From NCBI GenBank assembly GCA_950295325.1, contig OX485807.1, forward strand, positions 25,143,666 to 25,207,665: a stretch of 64,000 bases of DNA. Reading direction: 5' to 3'. This DNA comes from Polytrichum commune. Its lineage: Eukaryota > Streptophyta > Polytrichopsida > Polytrichales > Polytrichaceae. The position numbers and the translations under genes were made by a program. Shown in pieces: positions 10,860 through 23,310 of this stretch. Position 1 is the stretch's first letter, and each line of letters begins with the position of its first letter. The notes under the pieces were generated by a model. The model searched no databases. It was given only the letters and a program-made list of their open reading frames with translations, and was not told where the DNA came from.

Positions 10860-11715
10860 AAAGGACGTATGGGGAACGTGGGAACGCGGGGGCGGACGGA
10901 GGGAACGAGGGGGCGGACATAGGGGAACTCGGGCGGACGGAAGGGAACGAAGCGCGGACGGGAGGGAACGTACGGGAACATGGGGCGGACGGGAGGGGAA
11001 CGTGGGGCGGACTGGAGGGGAACGCGGGCGGACGGGAGGGGAACGTAGCGCGGACGGGAGGGGAACGTAGCGCGGACGGGAGGGGAACGTAGCGCAGACG
11101 GGAGGGAACATGGGGCGGACGGGAGGGAACGTGGGGCGGACGGGAGGGAACGTGGGGCGGACGGGAGGGAACGTGGGCGGACGGGAAGGGAACGCGGGGC
11201 GGACGGGAAGGGAACGCGGGGCGGACGGGAAGGGAACGCGGGGCGGACGGGAAGGGAACGGGTGCGGACTGGGGGGGAACGGGTGCGGACTGGGGGGGAA
11301 CGGGCGCGGACGGGAGGGAACGGGTGCGGACTGGGGGGAACGCGGTAGGGAACGGGTGCGGACGTTAGGAAACGGGTGGGAACGTGAACGCACGGCGGGG
11401 GAACGTGGGGCGGACGTGAGGGAACTTGGGGCGGACAGAGCCCTCCGCGTTCCCCCTGTCCACCCCCGCGTTCCCCCTGTCCACCCCCGCGTTCCCCCGT
11501 CCGCTCCAGCGTTCTCCCCCCCATTCCCAACCCCTTTCCGCCCCACCCCCGTCCGCTCCACCCCCCGTCCGTCCGCTCCACCCCCCTCCGCCGTCCGCAC
11601 CACCCCCCTCCGCCGTCCGCACCACCCCCCTCTCCCGTCCGCACCACCCCCCTCCGCCGTCCGCACCACCCCCCTCTCCCGTCCGCCCCACCGTCCGCCC
11701 CTGGCCGCCCCACAC
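10860..11715. repeat. GC-rich minisatellite with a strand-skew switch
   Basis: From 10860 to about 11430 the plus strand carries a 21-23 base unit of the form ggacgggagggaacgtgggg, repeated over 20 times. From about 11440 to 11715 the plus strand becomes C-rich, with units such as gtccgcaccacccccctccg (about 22 bases). The two halves are roughly reverse-complementary in composition. Long frames across it on both strands are artefacts of the repeat. It lies about 290 bases upstream of the kinase start. Confidence 0.9.
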
Positions 11716-11909
11716 CCTCCTTAGTCATATTTTTCTACTTTGATTTTAACAGAACCCTAAACACAATGGCAAAATGGTTTACTTGGCAAGGGAAATATGC
11801 ACATCCACGTCGGCGTTTTCTGCCACATAGGACGCCACCTTGGCAAGAAGGTAAGTATTTTACCCACCCTAGTCCATTCCCCCTATGTTGACCCTACGTG
11901 GACCCTATT

Positions 11910-11939
11910 GTGTCGTGACGGAGGGGTCCGTCACGACAC
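11910..11939. other. Perfect 12-bp inverted repeat
   Basis: GTGTCGTGACGG, then six bases, then CCGTCACGACAC: a perfect hairpin with 12-bp arms in a CG-rich stretch just left of the integrase fragment. Further CGTGACG/CGTCATG variants follow to 11980. Function unknown; possibly the edge of an inserted element. Confidence 0.7.
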
Positions 11940-11989
11940 GCCCTGACATGACGGCACGACACCGTCATGACGTCGCGATAGACAACCCT

Positions 11990-12390
11990 GTAGAGTAGCC
12001 TCCAAACCATACACTAAAGAGAAAGGAATAGCTTGTGTAGTCACCTTGTAAGTAGTCCGATAAGCCCATAATGCCGCCGTCAATTTTTTATCCCAATCCC
12101 TTTTAGAATCCAAAATTGTCTTGCATAATATGCTTACCAAGATCCCATTGACCCGCTCCGTTTGTCCATTCGTTTGAGGATGATAAGGTGTAGTCTTCCT
12201 ATAGTCAATTTGAAACTTGTTGGTCATTTCTTGAATTAAGGAATTCAAGAAATGAGTTCCTCTATCACTCACCAAAATCTTAGGCACTCCAAACCTCGAG
12301 ATGATGTTTTCATACATGAACGTGGCCGCATGTGCCGCCGTGTCGGTCTTGACCGCTTTAGCCTCCGCCCACTTGGTGAGATATTCGGGT
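11990..12390 (-). pseudogene. Gypsy integrase fragment, inverted relative to its neighbour
   Basis: The minus strand encodes the integrase core with VSDRGTHF and NGQTERVNG, closely matching the first element and in one frame. Homology begins at the junction near 12390, with the stretch encoding an E-Y-L-T-K-W-type motif, and stops abruptly near 11990 after YGLEATL. Both ends are breakpoints, so this is a fragment and not a functional gene. Confidence 0.85.
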
Positions 12391-15032
12391 GCTAGACCAA
12401 TTAGACAGAAGGAGAGAAGGATGAACCCTCAGTTGTAGTTGTTAGTAAGGGCAAAATTAGAAAGGTTGTTAAGGGCTGGTTTTATAAAGCTTGTAGAGAT
12501 CACGAATTGGGTGTCTCCGATGGTGTTGGTTAAGAAAAAAATTGGGAAGTTGAGGGTGTGTGTGAATTATAGGAAGCTGAATGCTTGCACAAAAAAAATC
12601 ACTTTCCTTTACCATTCATAACTCTCCTTTAAGAAGAGGTAGGGGGTCATGCTCGCTAAACGTTCATGGATGGTTATGCAGGCTATAATCAAATTGCCAT
12701 AGCATTACAAGACGTACACAAAACGGCCTTCACTATTCCTTGGGACACATTTGTGTGGGTGGTCATGCCATTTGGATTGTATAACGCTCCAGCCACGTTT
12801 CAAAGGTTGGTCATGTACATCTTCACCGACTTGTTGTACAAATCTATGACAGTCTTCATTAATGATTTTAGCACTCAGTCGAATTCTAGTCAACACTTGG
12901 GATGTGTGAGAGAAGCTTTGGTTAGATATAGACAAATGCAGTTAGCTTTGAATCTAGACAAGACCTTTTTGGGAGTTCAGATAGGGGTGCTGTTAGGCTA
13001 TGTGATGAGTGAGAAGGGCATGGAACGAGATCCCGAGAAGATAGCAGTCATAGATGAGTTGGCCACACCAACCAATGCCAAAGGCATAGCCAACTTGTTA
13101 GGACATGTAGGTTGGTATAGAGAGTTGATACCGGATTATGCAAAGATCGCAGTGCCTATCACTCAACTGCTCAAGAAGGATTGTAAGTTTGAATGGACAG
13201 ATGCATGCCAAAGGGCATTTGAGGAGTTAAGGTCGAAACTCAGTACCTATCCGGTGTTAGTGCCGCCCGATTGGGGAAAACCATTTCACGTGTTTTGTGA
13301 TGCTAGTTTAGTCACTATAGGTAGCGCATTATGTCAACCGACGGGGGACAAGGGAAAGGATCAACCTGTCGCTTATGCAAGCAGACAGTTAACCCCTGCA
13401 GAGAGAAATTATTCTACCACAGAGAGGGAGTGCTTGGCCATGGTCTTCTCGGTCAAGAATTTCACCATTACCTCATGTGTAATCCGGTGGTCTTCTTTGT
13501 TGATTATATGGCGATCAAGTTCTTAGTCAACAAAGCGGAGTTGAGTGGGAGGTTGGCTAGATGGGTCCTCATATTGGAGGAGTTCGACTACATTGTTGAG
13601 TATAATCCTGGGCGTATGCACTTGCAAGCCGACCATTTATCAAGGTTGTCAGATGAGGTGGGATCCAACCCAGTAGACGACAGTCTGAGGGACGACAAGC
13701 TCTTTTTAGTCATAGCTCAGGCGGATTGGTACTCAGGCATAGTGGAGTTCCTCACAACCCAACAATTGACTAGAGATTGGACGAGGGAGGAAAGAAAAAA
13801 TGTCAGAGTTAATAGTCGATACTACACAGTGATAGGCCATAGACTGTTCAGGAGGGAAATGGATGGGATCTTGCGGCGTTGTGTGTCTGAGGTTGAAGCG
13901 CCCTCCATATTGGCTGCATGCCATGATAGTGCCTGTGATGGTCATTTCTCGGGATTACTCACTGGCCAAAAGATGATCAGGGCATGTTATTTCTGGCCCG
14001 ACTTGTTTAAAGATGCTAAGGAGTACGTTAGGAAATGTGATGTCTGTCAAAGGTATGCGAGGAATGACCTCCACATAGAGATGCCTCTGTATGTGTCATT
14101 GCCTCTAGTTCCCTTTGAAAAATGGGGGATAGATTATGTGGGCGAGGTTCATCCCCGTTCTTCAAAGGGTATGGCTTACATCGTGGTTGCGACCAAGTAC
14201 CTGACCAAGTGGGTGGAAGCTAAGGCGGTGAAGACGAACACAACCGCCAATGCCACCACATTCATATATGAGAACATCATTTCAAGGTTTGGGTGTCCTA
14301 AGATTCTAGTTAGCGATAGGGACACACACTTCTTGAATGAGATGTTTCAAGAACTGATAGATAGGTTTAAGATAGACCATAGAAAAACAACTCCTTATCA
14401 TCCGCAGACCAATGGTCAAACGGAGCGTGTTAACGGAACTCTGGTGAGCATCCTTCGCAAGACAATTCATGATTCAAAGAGGGATTGGAACGTCAAGTTA
14501 ACAGCGGCATTATGGGCTTATCGCACAACCTTTAAGGTGACGACACAAGCGACTCCATTCTCTTTAGTATATGGGTTGGAAGCTACATTATCCATTGAGT
14601 TCGAAGTCGAATCATTGCGGGTCGCTGTGAATTCGCGTCTCACAGATAGTCAGTCATTAAGAAATCGACTGACAACATTGGAGGAACTTGACGAAATGAG
14701 AAGGATGAGCGCTCAGAACATTGAGGCCATTCAAAGGCGAAGGAAAATCGCCTTCGACAAAAAACACAAGAAAAGAGCACTAAGCCCAGGTATGATGGTC
14801 ATGATTCAGGATGCGAGGAAGTTAGAATTTCCTGGTAAGTTTGATGCAGTTTGGTTGGGTCCCTATCTTGTTCGTGAAGCCTCCCCAACAACTCGTTGCA
14901 ATTGGAGACACTGAATGGAGAGAGCTTCCCAACACGGACTTCAAGAAGTAGGTGCAAGGAGTATCGAGCTTGAAACGATGCTTGCCTGCGGAGCAAGAGA
15001 CTTTGGGTTCGGTCCCAGATGGTCGCCAATTA
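12391..15032 (+). pseudogene. Broken gypsy RT-RNase H-integrase copy
   Basis: Homology to the first element starts abruptly near 12391 at the RPIRQKERRMNPQ stretch upstream of RT and runs to the LTR at 15033. The frame changes at about 12600-12666 (with a stop TAA) and at about 13460 inside RNase H (FSVK.F / HYLMCNPVVFF), and again near 14880 in the C-terminal tail. The RT catalytic FVDD is changed to FIND, so the first catalytic Asp is lost. Integrase motifs (HHCC, SDRDTHF, NGQTERVNG) are recognisable at 13900-14430. Three frameshifts plus the lost catalytic residue make this a dead copy. It abuts the inverted integrase fragment at 11990-12390. Confidence 0.92.
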
Positions 15033-16120
15033 TGTGAGCCCAAATTAGGTGCCCACATGTGTTCTTAGGCTAAAAGGCCATTAAAACCTTTACTTTGGTT
15101 TTTGCAATTGTCATTCAAAAGCATAAGAAAAAGGGAGGGCCTAAGTTAGATTAGAATGGGGGTTAAAACTTTTATGTTAGTGTTTTAGTTCTTGTTGGTC
15201 TGGAGGAATAGTTGGGAGTTAATTAGGAGGGCTCTCAACTTGAAGCTTAGATTTTGTGTGTGGGGGTTAATTTGACTAAGTTAGGACTGGCCATTGTCCA
15301 TTGTGGGAGGGGGGCCACTGTCGGCCCTAGTGAATTTCGGAGACAAAGGATCAGGTGCGGCTGGCTGCTAGGCGGTTGCTCTCGGCTTTTCCAGACATGC
15401 ACTCTCTTGCGGTTAGCGGTGGAACGGGGGTATGCCAGGGCAATTCAGGGGAAACCTCGGCGAGGGGAAGGCAGGGAATGCGATGGTTGAGGGAGAAATC
15501 AACTGCCGCTAGGGCGTCGCCAATGCAACTACTGCCGCTCACGAGATTGAACTACTGGGAGGACAAGGAAGCTGCTGAAACGATGGGCAGTTGCCGTTCG
15601 ATTTTGAGCTTGCAGCCGGGAAGCGCATGGGTTCAGGTGGTCTGGGAAGATCCCAGCACCGTGGTTACTCGAAGGGCGCCATCACCAGCATGAGCACAAA
15701 CCAAGCAACCGAGGTGACTGGAGTGGGCATCATCCGCCCACCCCCGAATGTAGGCTGCTGCCGCATTACAATTCTGAACTGGTTGAAAGTATCAACAACT
15801 TCCTGAATCGGGGTATGGAATTGTGGGTGCGGAGCGGCCAGCTAAGTTCGGCAACAACGATTGGATCAGACATGGGATCTCAAAGGGAAGGGCAATCGGT
15901 GGTTGCATAAGGTACACAAATCATCCAGGAAGTCGGTGGCTAACACCTACTGCTGTCGCTCCTAAAAACTCTAACACTTCCCTCTTAACCATTTTGTCTT
16001 TGCCCTTCTGCTGGACCTCACATTGCTACTGCACCAGGGCAGAAAGGTTGGGGCAGATGGAAGGGGAAATCTCTGAGCGGAGGTAGAGGACTGAGTAATG
16101 GAATGTTGGGATCCAGCAAG
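15033..16120 (+). repeat. Partial LTR (LTR b), 3' end missing
   Basis: It starts TGTGAGCCCAAATTAGGTGC immediately after the broken polyprotein copy, preceded by the same gatggtcgccaattat sequence as in the first element. It lacks the conserved 3' terminal block and is cut at 16120 by the start of another LTR. Short frames inside it have no recognisable product. Confidence 0.75.
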
Positions 16121-17822
16121 TGTGAGCCCAATATGGTGCCCACATGTGCACTTGACCCCAATTAGACATTAGAACTCGGATTTGGGGGTCCATTTAATAA
16201 TTCGAAAAACATAAAAAGAGTGAAGCCTTGTTTTTAAACTTCAATTGAACACTAGGAACTGAGGCATGAATGGTGTGGAATTATTAGTTGTTAGGGAGCG
16301 GAGGATTACATGGGGGAGGGGTGAAGCCACAATTAGGAGAAATTGAGAAGTGGATTTTGTTTTGCTTGGTGTTATGGCTAGTTTAGGATTCATTTAATAG
16401 TTAGGACCCAAGCTTGCGGGCCTTGACTTAAGTTAGGGAACTTAGGCTAATGGAGGTGCCACTTAAGGGTTGGGTTAGCTACTGGGCCAAAGGGTGGTCG
16501 TTATGGGGTGAGAAGGTGTCCGTTTAAGGGGACTGCCGCACAGAAAGATAAGAAAACCGCCAGATTTCCGGGACCTGGGAATGGAGGGGTCCTCTGTTCG
16601 GGAAGGGAACTCTCGGCAGTTGCTGCACAGAAGGAGGAGGGCGCTGCAAGGAGTAGGGTGTGGTTTTTTTTTTCAGGTTTTTGAGGATTTGCGGCTAGAG
16701 GCTACAATGTGATGAAGCACTGGGTAGCAAGGAGGAGATCTGAAGGAGGGGTCGAAGCAGCTAACGGGATTTAGAGAAAGAGGAAAAAAGTTGAGCTGGG
16801 AGGGAAAAGTTTGTGAATGCTACAACCTGGACATTGTGTGTCTGGGCGGAAAACAGGGGAGATTCGGGTCCTAGGCAAGGGCCCTCGGATCATCATGCGT
16901 AATCACTGGGAGAAACCAGAAGGAGGAGGGTCATGTGTGATTCGAGGTGGCAGTTGGCAGCAGGCGTGAGGAATCACCAGCCGTTCACCAGTGCAATGTG
17001 TTTCTCTTAGATTGTGACGGTTTCCTCGCTTGGTGCCGGCCTGTTGAAGGAAGGAACATGGGCGGCACTACCAGGCATAACAAAGTTAACCAAATGTTGG
17101 GTCTCGACAGGTAATAAAGGTCACATTGATGGTTGAGGAAGTGTGGAAAATTCAGCAGGGGTGAAGAATTAGGCCCAGAGTGGCGAATGCAGGGAATGGA
17201 TTCAACTTTTCAGCTGTGCTAGGTCCAAGAGGGATCCTAGTCTGAGATCAGGGATCGAGCTGGTTCAAGCTGTTCCAACTCTCCGAGCTCTGGAAGCCAG
17301 ACCAGGGGCGACATCGGGCTAGGACCTTGCCTTCAAGCTCAGCAACATTGTAGCTGGAGCGGCCCAGGAAGGTGATTTGAAGGAGGGAGTGGACGCTGCA
17401 GAGGGATGACTGCTGGGAGAAAGGCCTGCTGCCGAAAGGGCAAGTGGCAACAGGGGCTTAGAGAAGGCAACCATTAGATTAGATGAGGAGGAGGCCTGTT
17501 GGGTTAGAGGGTGGCTGCAGTTGAACTGGGGGTTAAGGATCCACTGATTTAATTATAGTACCGGCTGGTGTTAATGACCGGACCGTGGCGATTAGAATAG
17601 TGATTAGAGTTAGCTAGGTTGTTAGTCATTAGTTGAGTTGAGGGGTGTAAAGTATTTCTAAATGTTTTGTGCTCATTTGATTGAATAAAGCTAGGAATTG
17701 AATGTGAATGTGATTTAAGCGTGAGTCACAAAGAGAATGGGAAAGAGGTTCAATATGAGCATGTGTAGCCTTATTCTCCCACCTGGATTACGACGCTTAA
17801 AGGTGGGTGTTTAAGGCTGACA
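16121..17822 (+). repeat. LTR c, about 1.7 kb
   Basis: It begins TGTGAGCCCAATATGGTGCC, has the shared ATAAAAAGAGTGAA box near 16215, and ends with the conserved terminal block at 17762-17822 (ending GGCTGACA). Sequence similarity to the neighbouring LTRs is strong only at the two ends, so this is an old and diverged member. Confidence 0.7.
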
Positions 17823-19076
17823 TAAATGATGCGTCCGCCGGGAGAGAAGTGGAATTAGGAGGTTGAGACTTGGAGGCACAAACTAGTGGGAGAGGAAGGA
17901 GCACTTGGAGCACGGTCAGCATCTTACTTAGGGTTTTGATTTTTGTCATTGGCTAGAATTGTCCTTGGATCGAATTGCATTTTTATTTATGCATTTTGTT
18001 TTGAGGAGGGAGCGCGGCTTAAGGTGATGTCCTAAACTCTCTGGAGAATGGCTTAAGGACATAACATTAATCTTACGATCATTAGTTCACTAAATCTTAG
18101 AGGGATAATTAATTTTAGGAGGAGTCAACTTTGACACTCACCTTGGGGTGAGTCTCCAAGTTGGGGGATTTTGAATTTGATGTGTTAGACTAGAGTGTTA
18201 GTTAGAATTGTTGAGATTGATGTCACATTGAATCACTGTCGAGAGTGAGTGCTAACTTGCAGGGGGAAGCGAATTGCTTGAGGTATGACATTCTTCAAAG
18301 TGAATTTGCTAATTAATTAAAGAAGGACTTTAGTACTTGTCTTTGTTGTTATCTATTGTAGAGGGTAATTCCTTAATCATTGCATTGTATCGGAGACGAG
18401 AGGGTGATGCCTCAGTCTTTAATGTGGTGCATGGCGAAGGTTAGCCCCTCATTCTCGGTATTGTGGTGAGTGCCAATTTAAGGAAGAGTGCGGAGGTGAT
18501 TCTCCGGCCTGACTGAGAATTGGCATGAACATGCTTATCCCATGTTTGGGATTTTCACTTAAGTGGGCTTGCAGGTTCTTTTTCTTCACCTCCTCAATTT
18601 TAAACCACATCAAGAAAAGTGAAAACATTAAAAAGTGAAGGTAGCGAGGGGTATGTTTGGTCAAGTGAGGATTGATCGATTATTTGGGGAATGCAAGGTA
18701 AGACTCGATTTCAAAAACCAAGTTTAGAATTAGGATTAGACAAAGTTACACGCATGAGGAGATTATCTATGATTAGTGAGGATGTGGAAGATGTTGAAGT
18801 TAGATTAGAAAGGTGTTTGAATGTGGAGCCTATTGTTAGTTTATTATTAGAAACATTAGAAGTAGAGGCTCAACTTGAGAAAGAGGCAACTCCTTCTGAG
18901 TTGAGTGGCGAGACATCATCGGAGACTGATACACTTAGAGAAGAGATTCCGATAGGGATTGATAGGGAAGTAGGAGAGGACACACCGGTTACCATGGCTC
19001 AGGAGGGACGTGGGATGGATCCACCACCCATACCTCCCATGCCACTCATTGATCCATTGGTTAGGCCGAGAGGGCT
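17823..19076 (+). pseudogene. Retroelement leader and N-terminal gag-like ORF, interrupted by a solo LTR
   Basis: This follows LTR c as internal sequence. An open frame starts with ATG at 18691 and reads through serine/glutamate-rich sequence to MDPPPIPPMPLIDPL. It is then interrupted at 19076/19077 by the minus-strand solo LTR. The proline-rich stretch would fit the N-terminal region of a gag protein, but no defined domain is visible. I see nothing coding in 17823-18690. Confidence 0.45.
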
Positions 19077-20556
19077 TGTCAGGCACAAACTCCCACCCTT
19101 AAGCGTCGTAGTCCGGGGGGGAGCATATAACTCACACTCAATGCCTAAGGCATTCAGTCATGCCAACAGTGTTCCAAGCCCTCCAGTAATCATCTCAACC
19201 CACTAATTTATTTCATGTTGAGAGGTACAAGCATTCACAAATGTTTTCTTAGCCTTGGCCCTTCCCACTCAACCTCCTAACATTGAGCACACACTAATCT
19301 CATCCACCCCCTAACTCCCAAGGTTTTGAGCCTCACACATTATGGCTCATTAATCCACCATCCCCCTAATTTCCTAATCTAAAACTTCCCTTCCTACCTA
19401 TTTGGTAGGCTTGCCATATAATAGAATGCCATCAGTAACCCCTCAGCCCCTCGGATCCACAACATTACCCATCCTCCCTTCGCAATTCTACGCTGTCCAC
19501 AGTGACATGTAGCCCGTCAACGCCCGTCAACTGACGGCAGTTCTCGGTCGATAGCTCCAGTGCAGCCACGCCGTCCCAGGTCCTCGAGGGCTCAATTTGG
19601 GCTTCTGGCCCAAAAGTCAGCCTTTCATTTCTCAGCTGCAGCTACTTATCAGAGGCTCCAACCCTCTACCTCTGCGATCTGAGCCCCCTTGTGAGTTCGG
19701 CTGCTCCTCCTCGAGCTCAAACCTCAATCTACCTGAACACAGTTGAGTTTACTCAGGACTGCCGCAACCTCATTCACCCTCCTGTGGCATTCTTCGCATG
19801 AGCCTCAAATTTGATTATGCCTGGTTTGAATCAACCGCCCACCTTCAGCTGACTCAGTTGATAACCTTAGAGTCGCAACCCATTCACCAACATTCGGCTG
19901 CCAACCACTTGTTTTCCCTGAATCGCCAAAGTTGAGTTTCGTCCTTCATTCCACTGGCCCAACCTCTAATCCTCTTGTCTTTTCATCTCAGCTCGGCCAA
20001 GTGTAATGGCCAGCATTCTTGGTGACAAGCAGAAAAATGGCCACTGGGAAGTCCCAGCAACCAGCCCTTGATAGCATTCTAGCCAACCTTTACCGATCTC
20101 ACTAGAGGATCCACTATCAGCCACCCCCACTGTCCTTGCGGCAGCAACCAAACTTTTTCAGGGCTCCGCCCTGGACTTCATACCGACGAGTGAGAGAGAG
20201 AGCATTGAATTCCAACGCCGAGGTAGCCTCCCCCGCTACCGATTCTTCCTCCCTGATTTTTCTAGGTAACAGTCACCACCCCCCTAAAACGAACAACCCC
20301 ACACCTAAATCAACTAATAAACCCAACTACCTAACTTAGCCCAAGAGTTAGCTCTTTTTCCTAACGGTGTCTCCATCAATCTCCCTTCCCTTTCTAACTA
20401 ACCAAGGACTAACTTGTAGGCCCTTAAAGTAATTCATGTCTCAACCAACAATTACACTCTTTTCATGCTTTTGAATAATTAATAAAAGAAATCCAACACC
20501 ACTTAAAATGAGTTCTAAGAGTTAAACACACATGTGGGCACCATATTGGGCTCATA
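19077..20556 (-). repeat. Solo LTR (LTR d) with 5-bp target duplication
   Basis: Read on the minus strand it starts TATGAGCCCAATATGGTGCC (TG to TA at the first dinucleotide) and ends GCCTGACA. It is flanked by GGGCT at 19072-19076 and GGGCT at 20557-20561, a 5-bp target site duplication of the size gypsy elements make. There is no internal coding sequence, so it is a solo LTR formed by LTR-LTR recombination. It fixes the 3' end of this LTR family at the conserved terminal block. Confidence 0.85.
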
Positions 20557-20602
20557 GGGCTACCAATTGTGGTTCCACAAAACTTAGTAGCGGTGGACAA
20601 GC

Positions 20603-22033
20603 TGTGAGCCCAAAAACTGGGCCCACACAGGTTCTTAAAACTGGGCCCACACAAATTCATTAAAAACTCGGGCTTTGATTTTGTCAAAGGTTCAAAATTA
20701 TAAAAAGAGTGGGGTTTCGGGTTGGATAGCAACTTAAGTTGGGAGTGGGCGCTAGTGCCTTTGTGCTTGTGAGTTAAAAAGACTTACTTAGGAGAGTAGT
20801 TAGTGGGTTATTGAAGCTTAGAGTTTAGGCTAGGTAAGTTGGATTTGTTTGGCTAAGGTAGGATTGGTAATTGTTCGTTATGGGAGGGGGGGAACTGCTC
20901 AACCTAAAAAAACCAGGACAGTGCGAATCAGGATGGGCAGAGGAGACTGTCTGCTCTCTCTCTCTGAATGCGCGGCTACAGAAGGGTTGTCTGGGAGCAG
21001 GAAAATGCTGCTGGGTAGGAGAACCTTTGGTCACTCTGTGTGAATTGGTTGGGCAATGCTGGAATGGACCTGGGTTCCCACCGCAGATCTGGCCGAGGTT
21101 GCAAAGCATCTGTAAATGGGGAACAAGCCGGGTAATGGCTGGGAAATTGTAGGAGGGGCGGCTGGAAGAGGAACACCGAAGAAATGCATCAGGATTGAAG
21201 GAAAAATCTGTGAATTCTCAGGGTTGTTAATTTTTCAAGGGCTGAAAGCTATTAAAATGAGAGGAGCGTAATGGGAAATCTAAACGAAAGCAGGAGGATG
21301 AGCTAAGGGCAGACGTTTTAGTGGGATTCGAAAACTACAAATGTGTGAATGCTGAAGGTTTAGCGGCGTGATGGCTGGGCGACCCCTCTGGGACGGAATT
21401 CGGAATCTGCCGAGCCAGTCTTGGGATCAGGAGCAACTCAAGCTTGCCGAAGTCAAGCTTGGTCTCAGCCTTCGAGATTGAGGTAACGGGAAGAGGCAGA
21501 CAGAAGGATCGAAAGGAGGTGGGGAGAACAAGGGAATCCCTTGTTAGCTTTCTGGTCTCTCTCGGTGTTGGGTTGCTGCCTTGCTCATATAGGCTGCAGC
21601 ATTGCTTGATTAAGTGGGGAAGTTAGCTCTGATATGGGAGGGGAGCTTGAGTAGCGTTGGGGGTAATGAGCATGAGTTCCTGGTTGAATGTTCCCGAAGT
21701 TGGGCACCGACTGGGGTGCAGGGGTTGAGGCAATTTAATACCCAGGCAGGGATGGGTAGTTCCTCTCATCAAATGTTCTCAAGTAGGTAGGCTATTACTT
21801 AATTAGAATTTGTTATGAGTGTGGAATTAGGATTAGATGGTGGGTTGTGTAATACAAGTATTTGTTAACACTTGGGAATGAAATCAATAAAAATTGGAAT
21901 AAAAAAAGAAGTATTGTACACACTATTCCCCCACATGTGGAGGGTCGAGGTTGCATGTGCATGAGGAACTCGTCATGTGACAAGGGAATCTCTCACCTGG
22001 ACAACGACGCATTTAAGGGTGGGGGTGATCCTA
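20603..22033 (+). repeat. LTR e, about 1.4 kb, joined to a gag frame
   Basis: It starts TGTGAGCCCAAAAACTGGGC, contains a short internal repeat of actgggcccacaca, and has ATAAAAAGAGTG at about 20700. Its 3' terminal block is at 21976-22033, but the last bases (GGTGATCC) differ from the usual CTGACA and run straight into the gag reading frame. The leader normally found between LTR and gag appears to be deleted. Confidence 0.6.
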
Positions 22034-23270
22034 TCTCACTCATGCCATCCCACCTCCCTAAATTTTACGGAACTAAAGATGAGGATCCATCTAGGCACAT
22101 GGAGAGGTACATTGAGAGGTTGGCTAGTTCTCTTGTGACTAATCCGGGATATTGGTTGGTTTGGTTTCCTACCACTCTAGAGGGTGAGGCCTACGAGTGG
22201 TATAGAGACCATGCCGAGGGACATTTTAGAGGATGTGAGCAATTGCAAAGGGAATTTTTGAATGAGTTTAGGCCGGAGGTTGGTCAAAGCACGGCTTTGA
22301 GGGCATTGGCTTCATTGAAGCAAAGAAGGGAAGAGGAAATTTCGGCTTACATTAGGATGTTTGATTTAGTGTGTACACGATTTGTGGGCACCATGCTCAA
22401 TGATGACACACTAAAACAATTCTTCATTCAAGGATTCTTTAAGTCGGGAACAATTAGGGGTGTTCTTGAGAGGAAGCCTCAGACATTGGCGGATGCCAAG
22501 AGGACGGCTAGAGAGATGGAAAATTTGGATAGGGATCATGAAAGATTGTAGAGAAGGGAGGGTGAATTAATCCCTCAATTAATTCCCATTCGGCCGAGAG
22601 TGGCGGAGGGAGAGCCAGGTAAGTATGGGAGTCAAGCCCCATATGTTCTCATTGATGCAAGTCCACGTCCTTTAGCGGTTAGAGAGCCGACACCACTTTT
22701 AGCATTACCAGCCCCTAGAGTGGATCCTCACCTTGAGGAAGTGGAGAGAAGGTTGGGTGATAGTCAGTTGGGATTTCAGGAGGCTATGATTAAGCAAATG
22801 CAGAGTCTTACAGATCAGATGTCATTGATAATTAGGAGTCAATAACATGGTCCTCCTCCTCAAGTTGAATCGGGTAAGCATGCTTCGGGATTGTGGTGTG
22901 TTCAATGTGGTCAACCGGACCACACTCGTCAGTTTTGTAGGAATAGACAAAACTGTGATCAAAGAATGAACAGTGGTCCACTTCCATACAACCAAAGGGG
23001 TCAAGGACAAATTCAGTATGGACAGGGTAACAATAGGGGACCTCCTCTTAGAGGTCAAGGTGGTTAAAATGTAGAGAGGAATGAGTTCCATCATTTTTGT
23101 GGAAGATGACATGCACAAGGTTATGGTTGTAGTAATTGTGAGGAAAACCATCCATCGGACGAGTGTCGTCGACCGGACAAGATCATTAGTATGCCCAACC
23201 CGGTAGCCAACCCACAACAACAAGTGAATAAAAAAGCTGTGTATTTTATATTTACATCATTGGAGTATTG
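22034..23270 (+). pseudogene. Gag polyprotein with zinc knuckles, four in-frame stops
   Basis: The retrotransposon gag domain is clear (LPKFYGTKDEDPSRHMERY, then WFPTTLEGEAYEWY and LKQRREEEISAYIRMF). The same frame continues past stops at 22549 (TAG), 22843 (TAA), about 23064 (TAA) and about 23107 (TGA). It leads to a CCHC zinc knuckle CVQCGQPDHTRQFC (near 22895) and a second C-rich motif CSNCEENHPSDEC (near 23130). Nonsense codons accumulate without a frameshift. It would package the element RNA into particles; this copy cannot. No protease or RT follows it here. Confidence 0.85.
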
Positions 23271-23310
23271 GGGACGAAGGGCGAAGACTCAATGAGGTCA
23301 AGCAATCACA

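Noticed and set aside
10781..11728. Long frames of 204-315 codons on both strands
   Set aside because: They lie wholly in the GC-rich minisatellite, exist in several frames at once and encode only repeats.
15254..16086. Several short overlapping frames (60-112 codons)
   Set aside because: They lie within the truncated LTR b, are unconserved and overlap one another on both strands.
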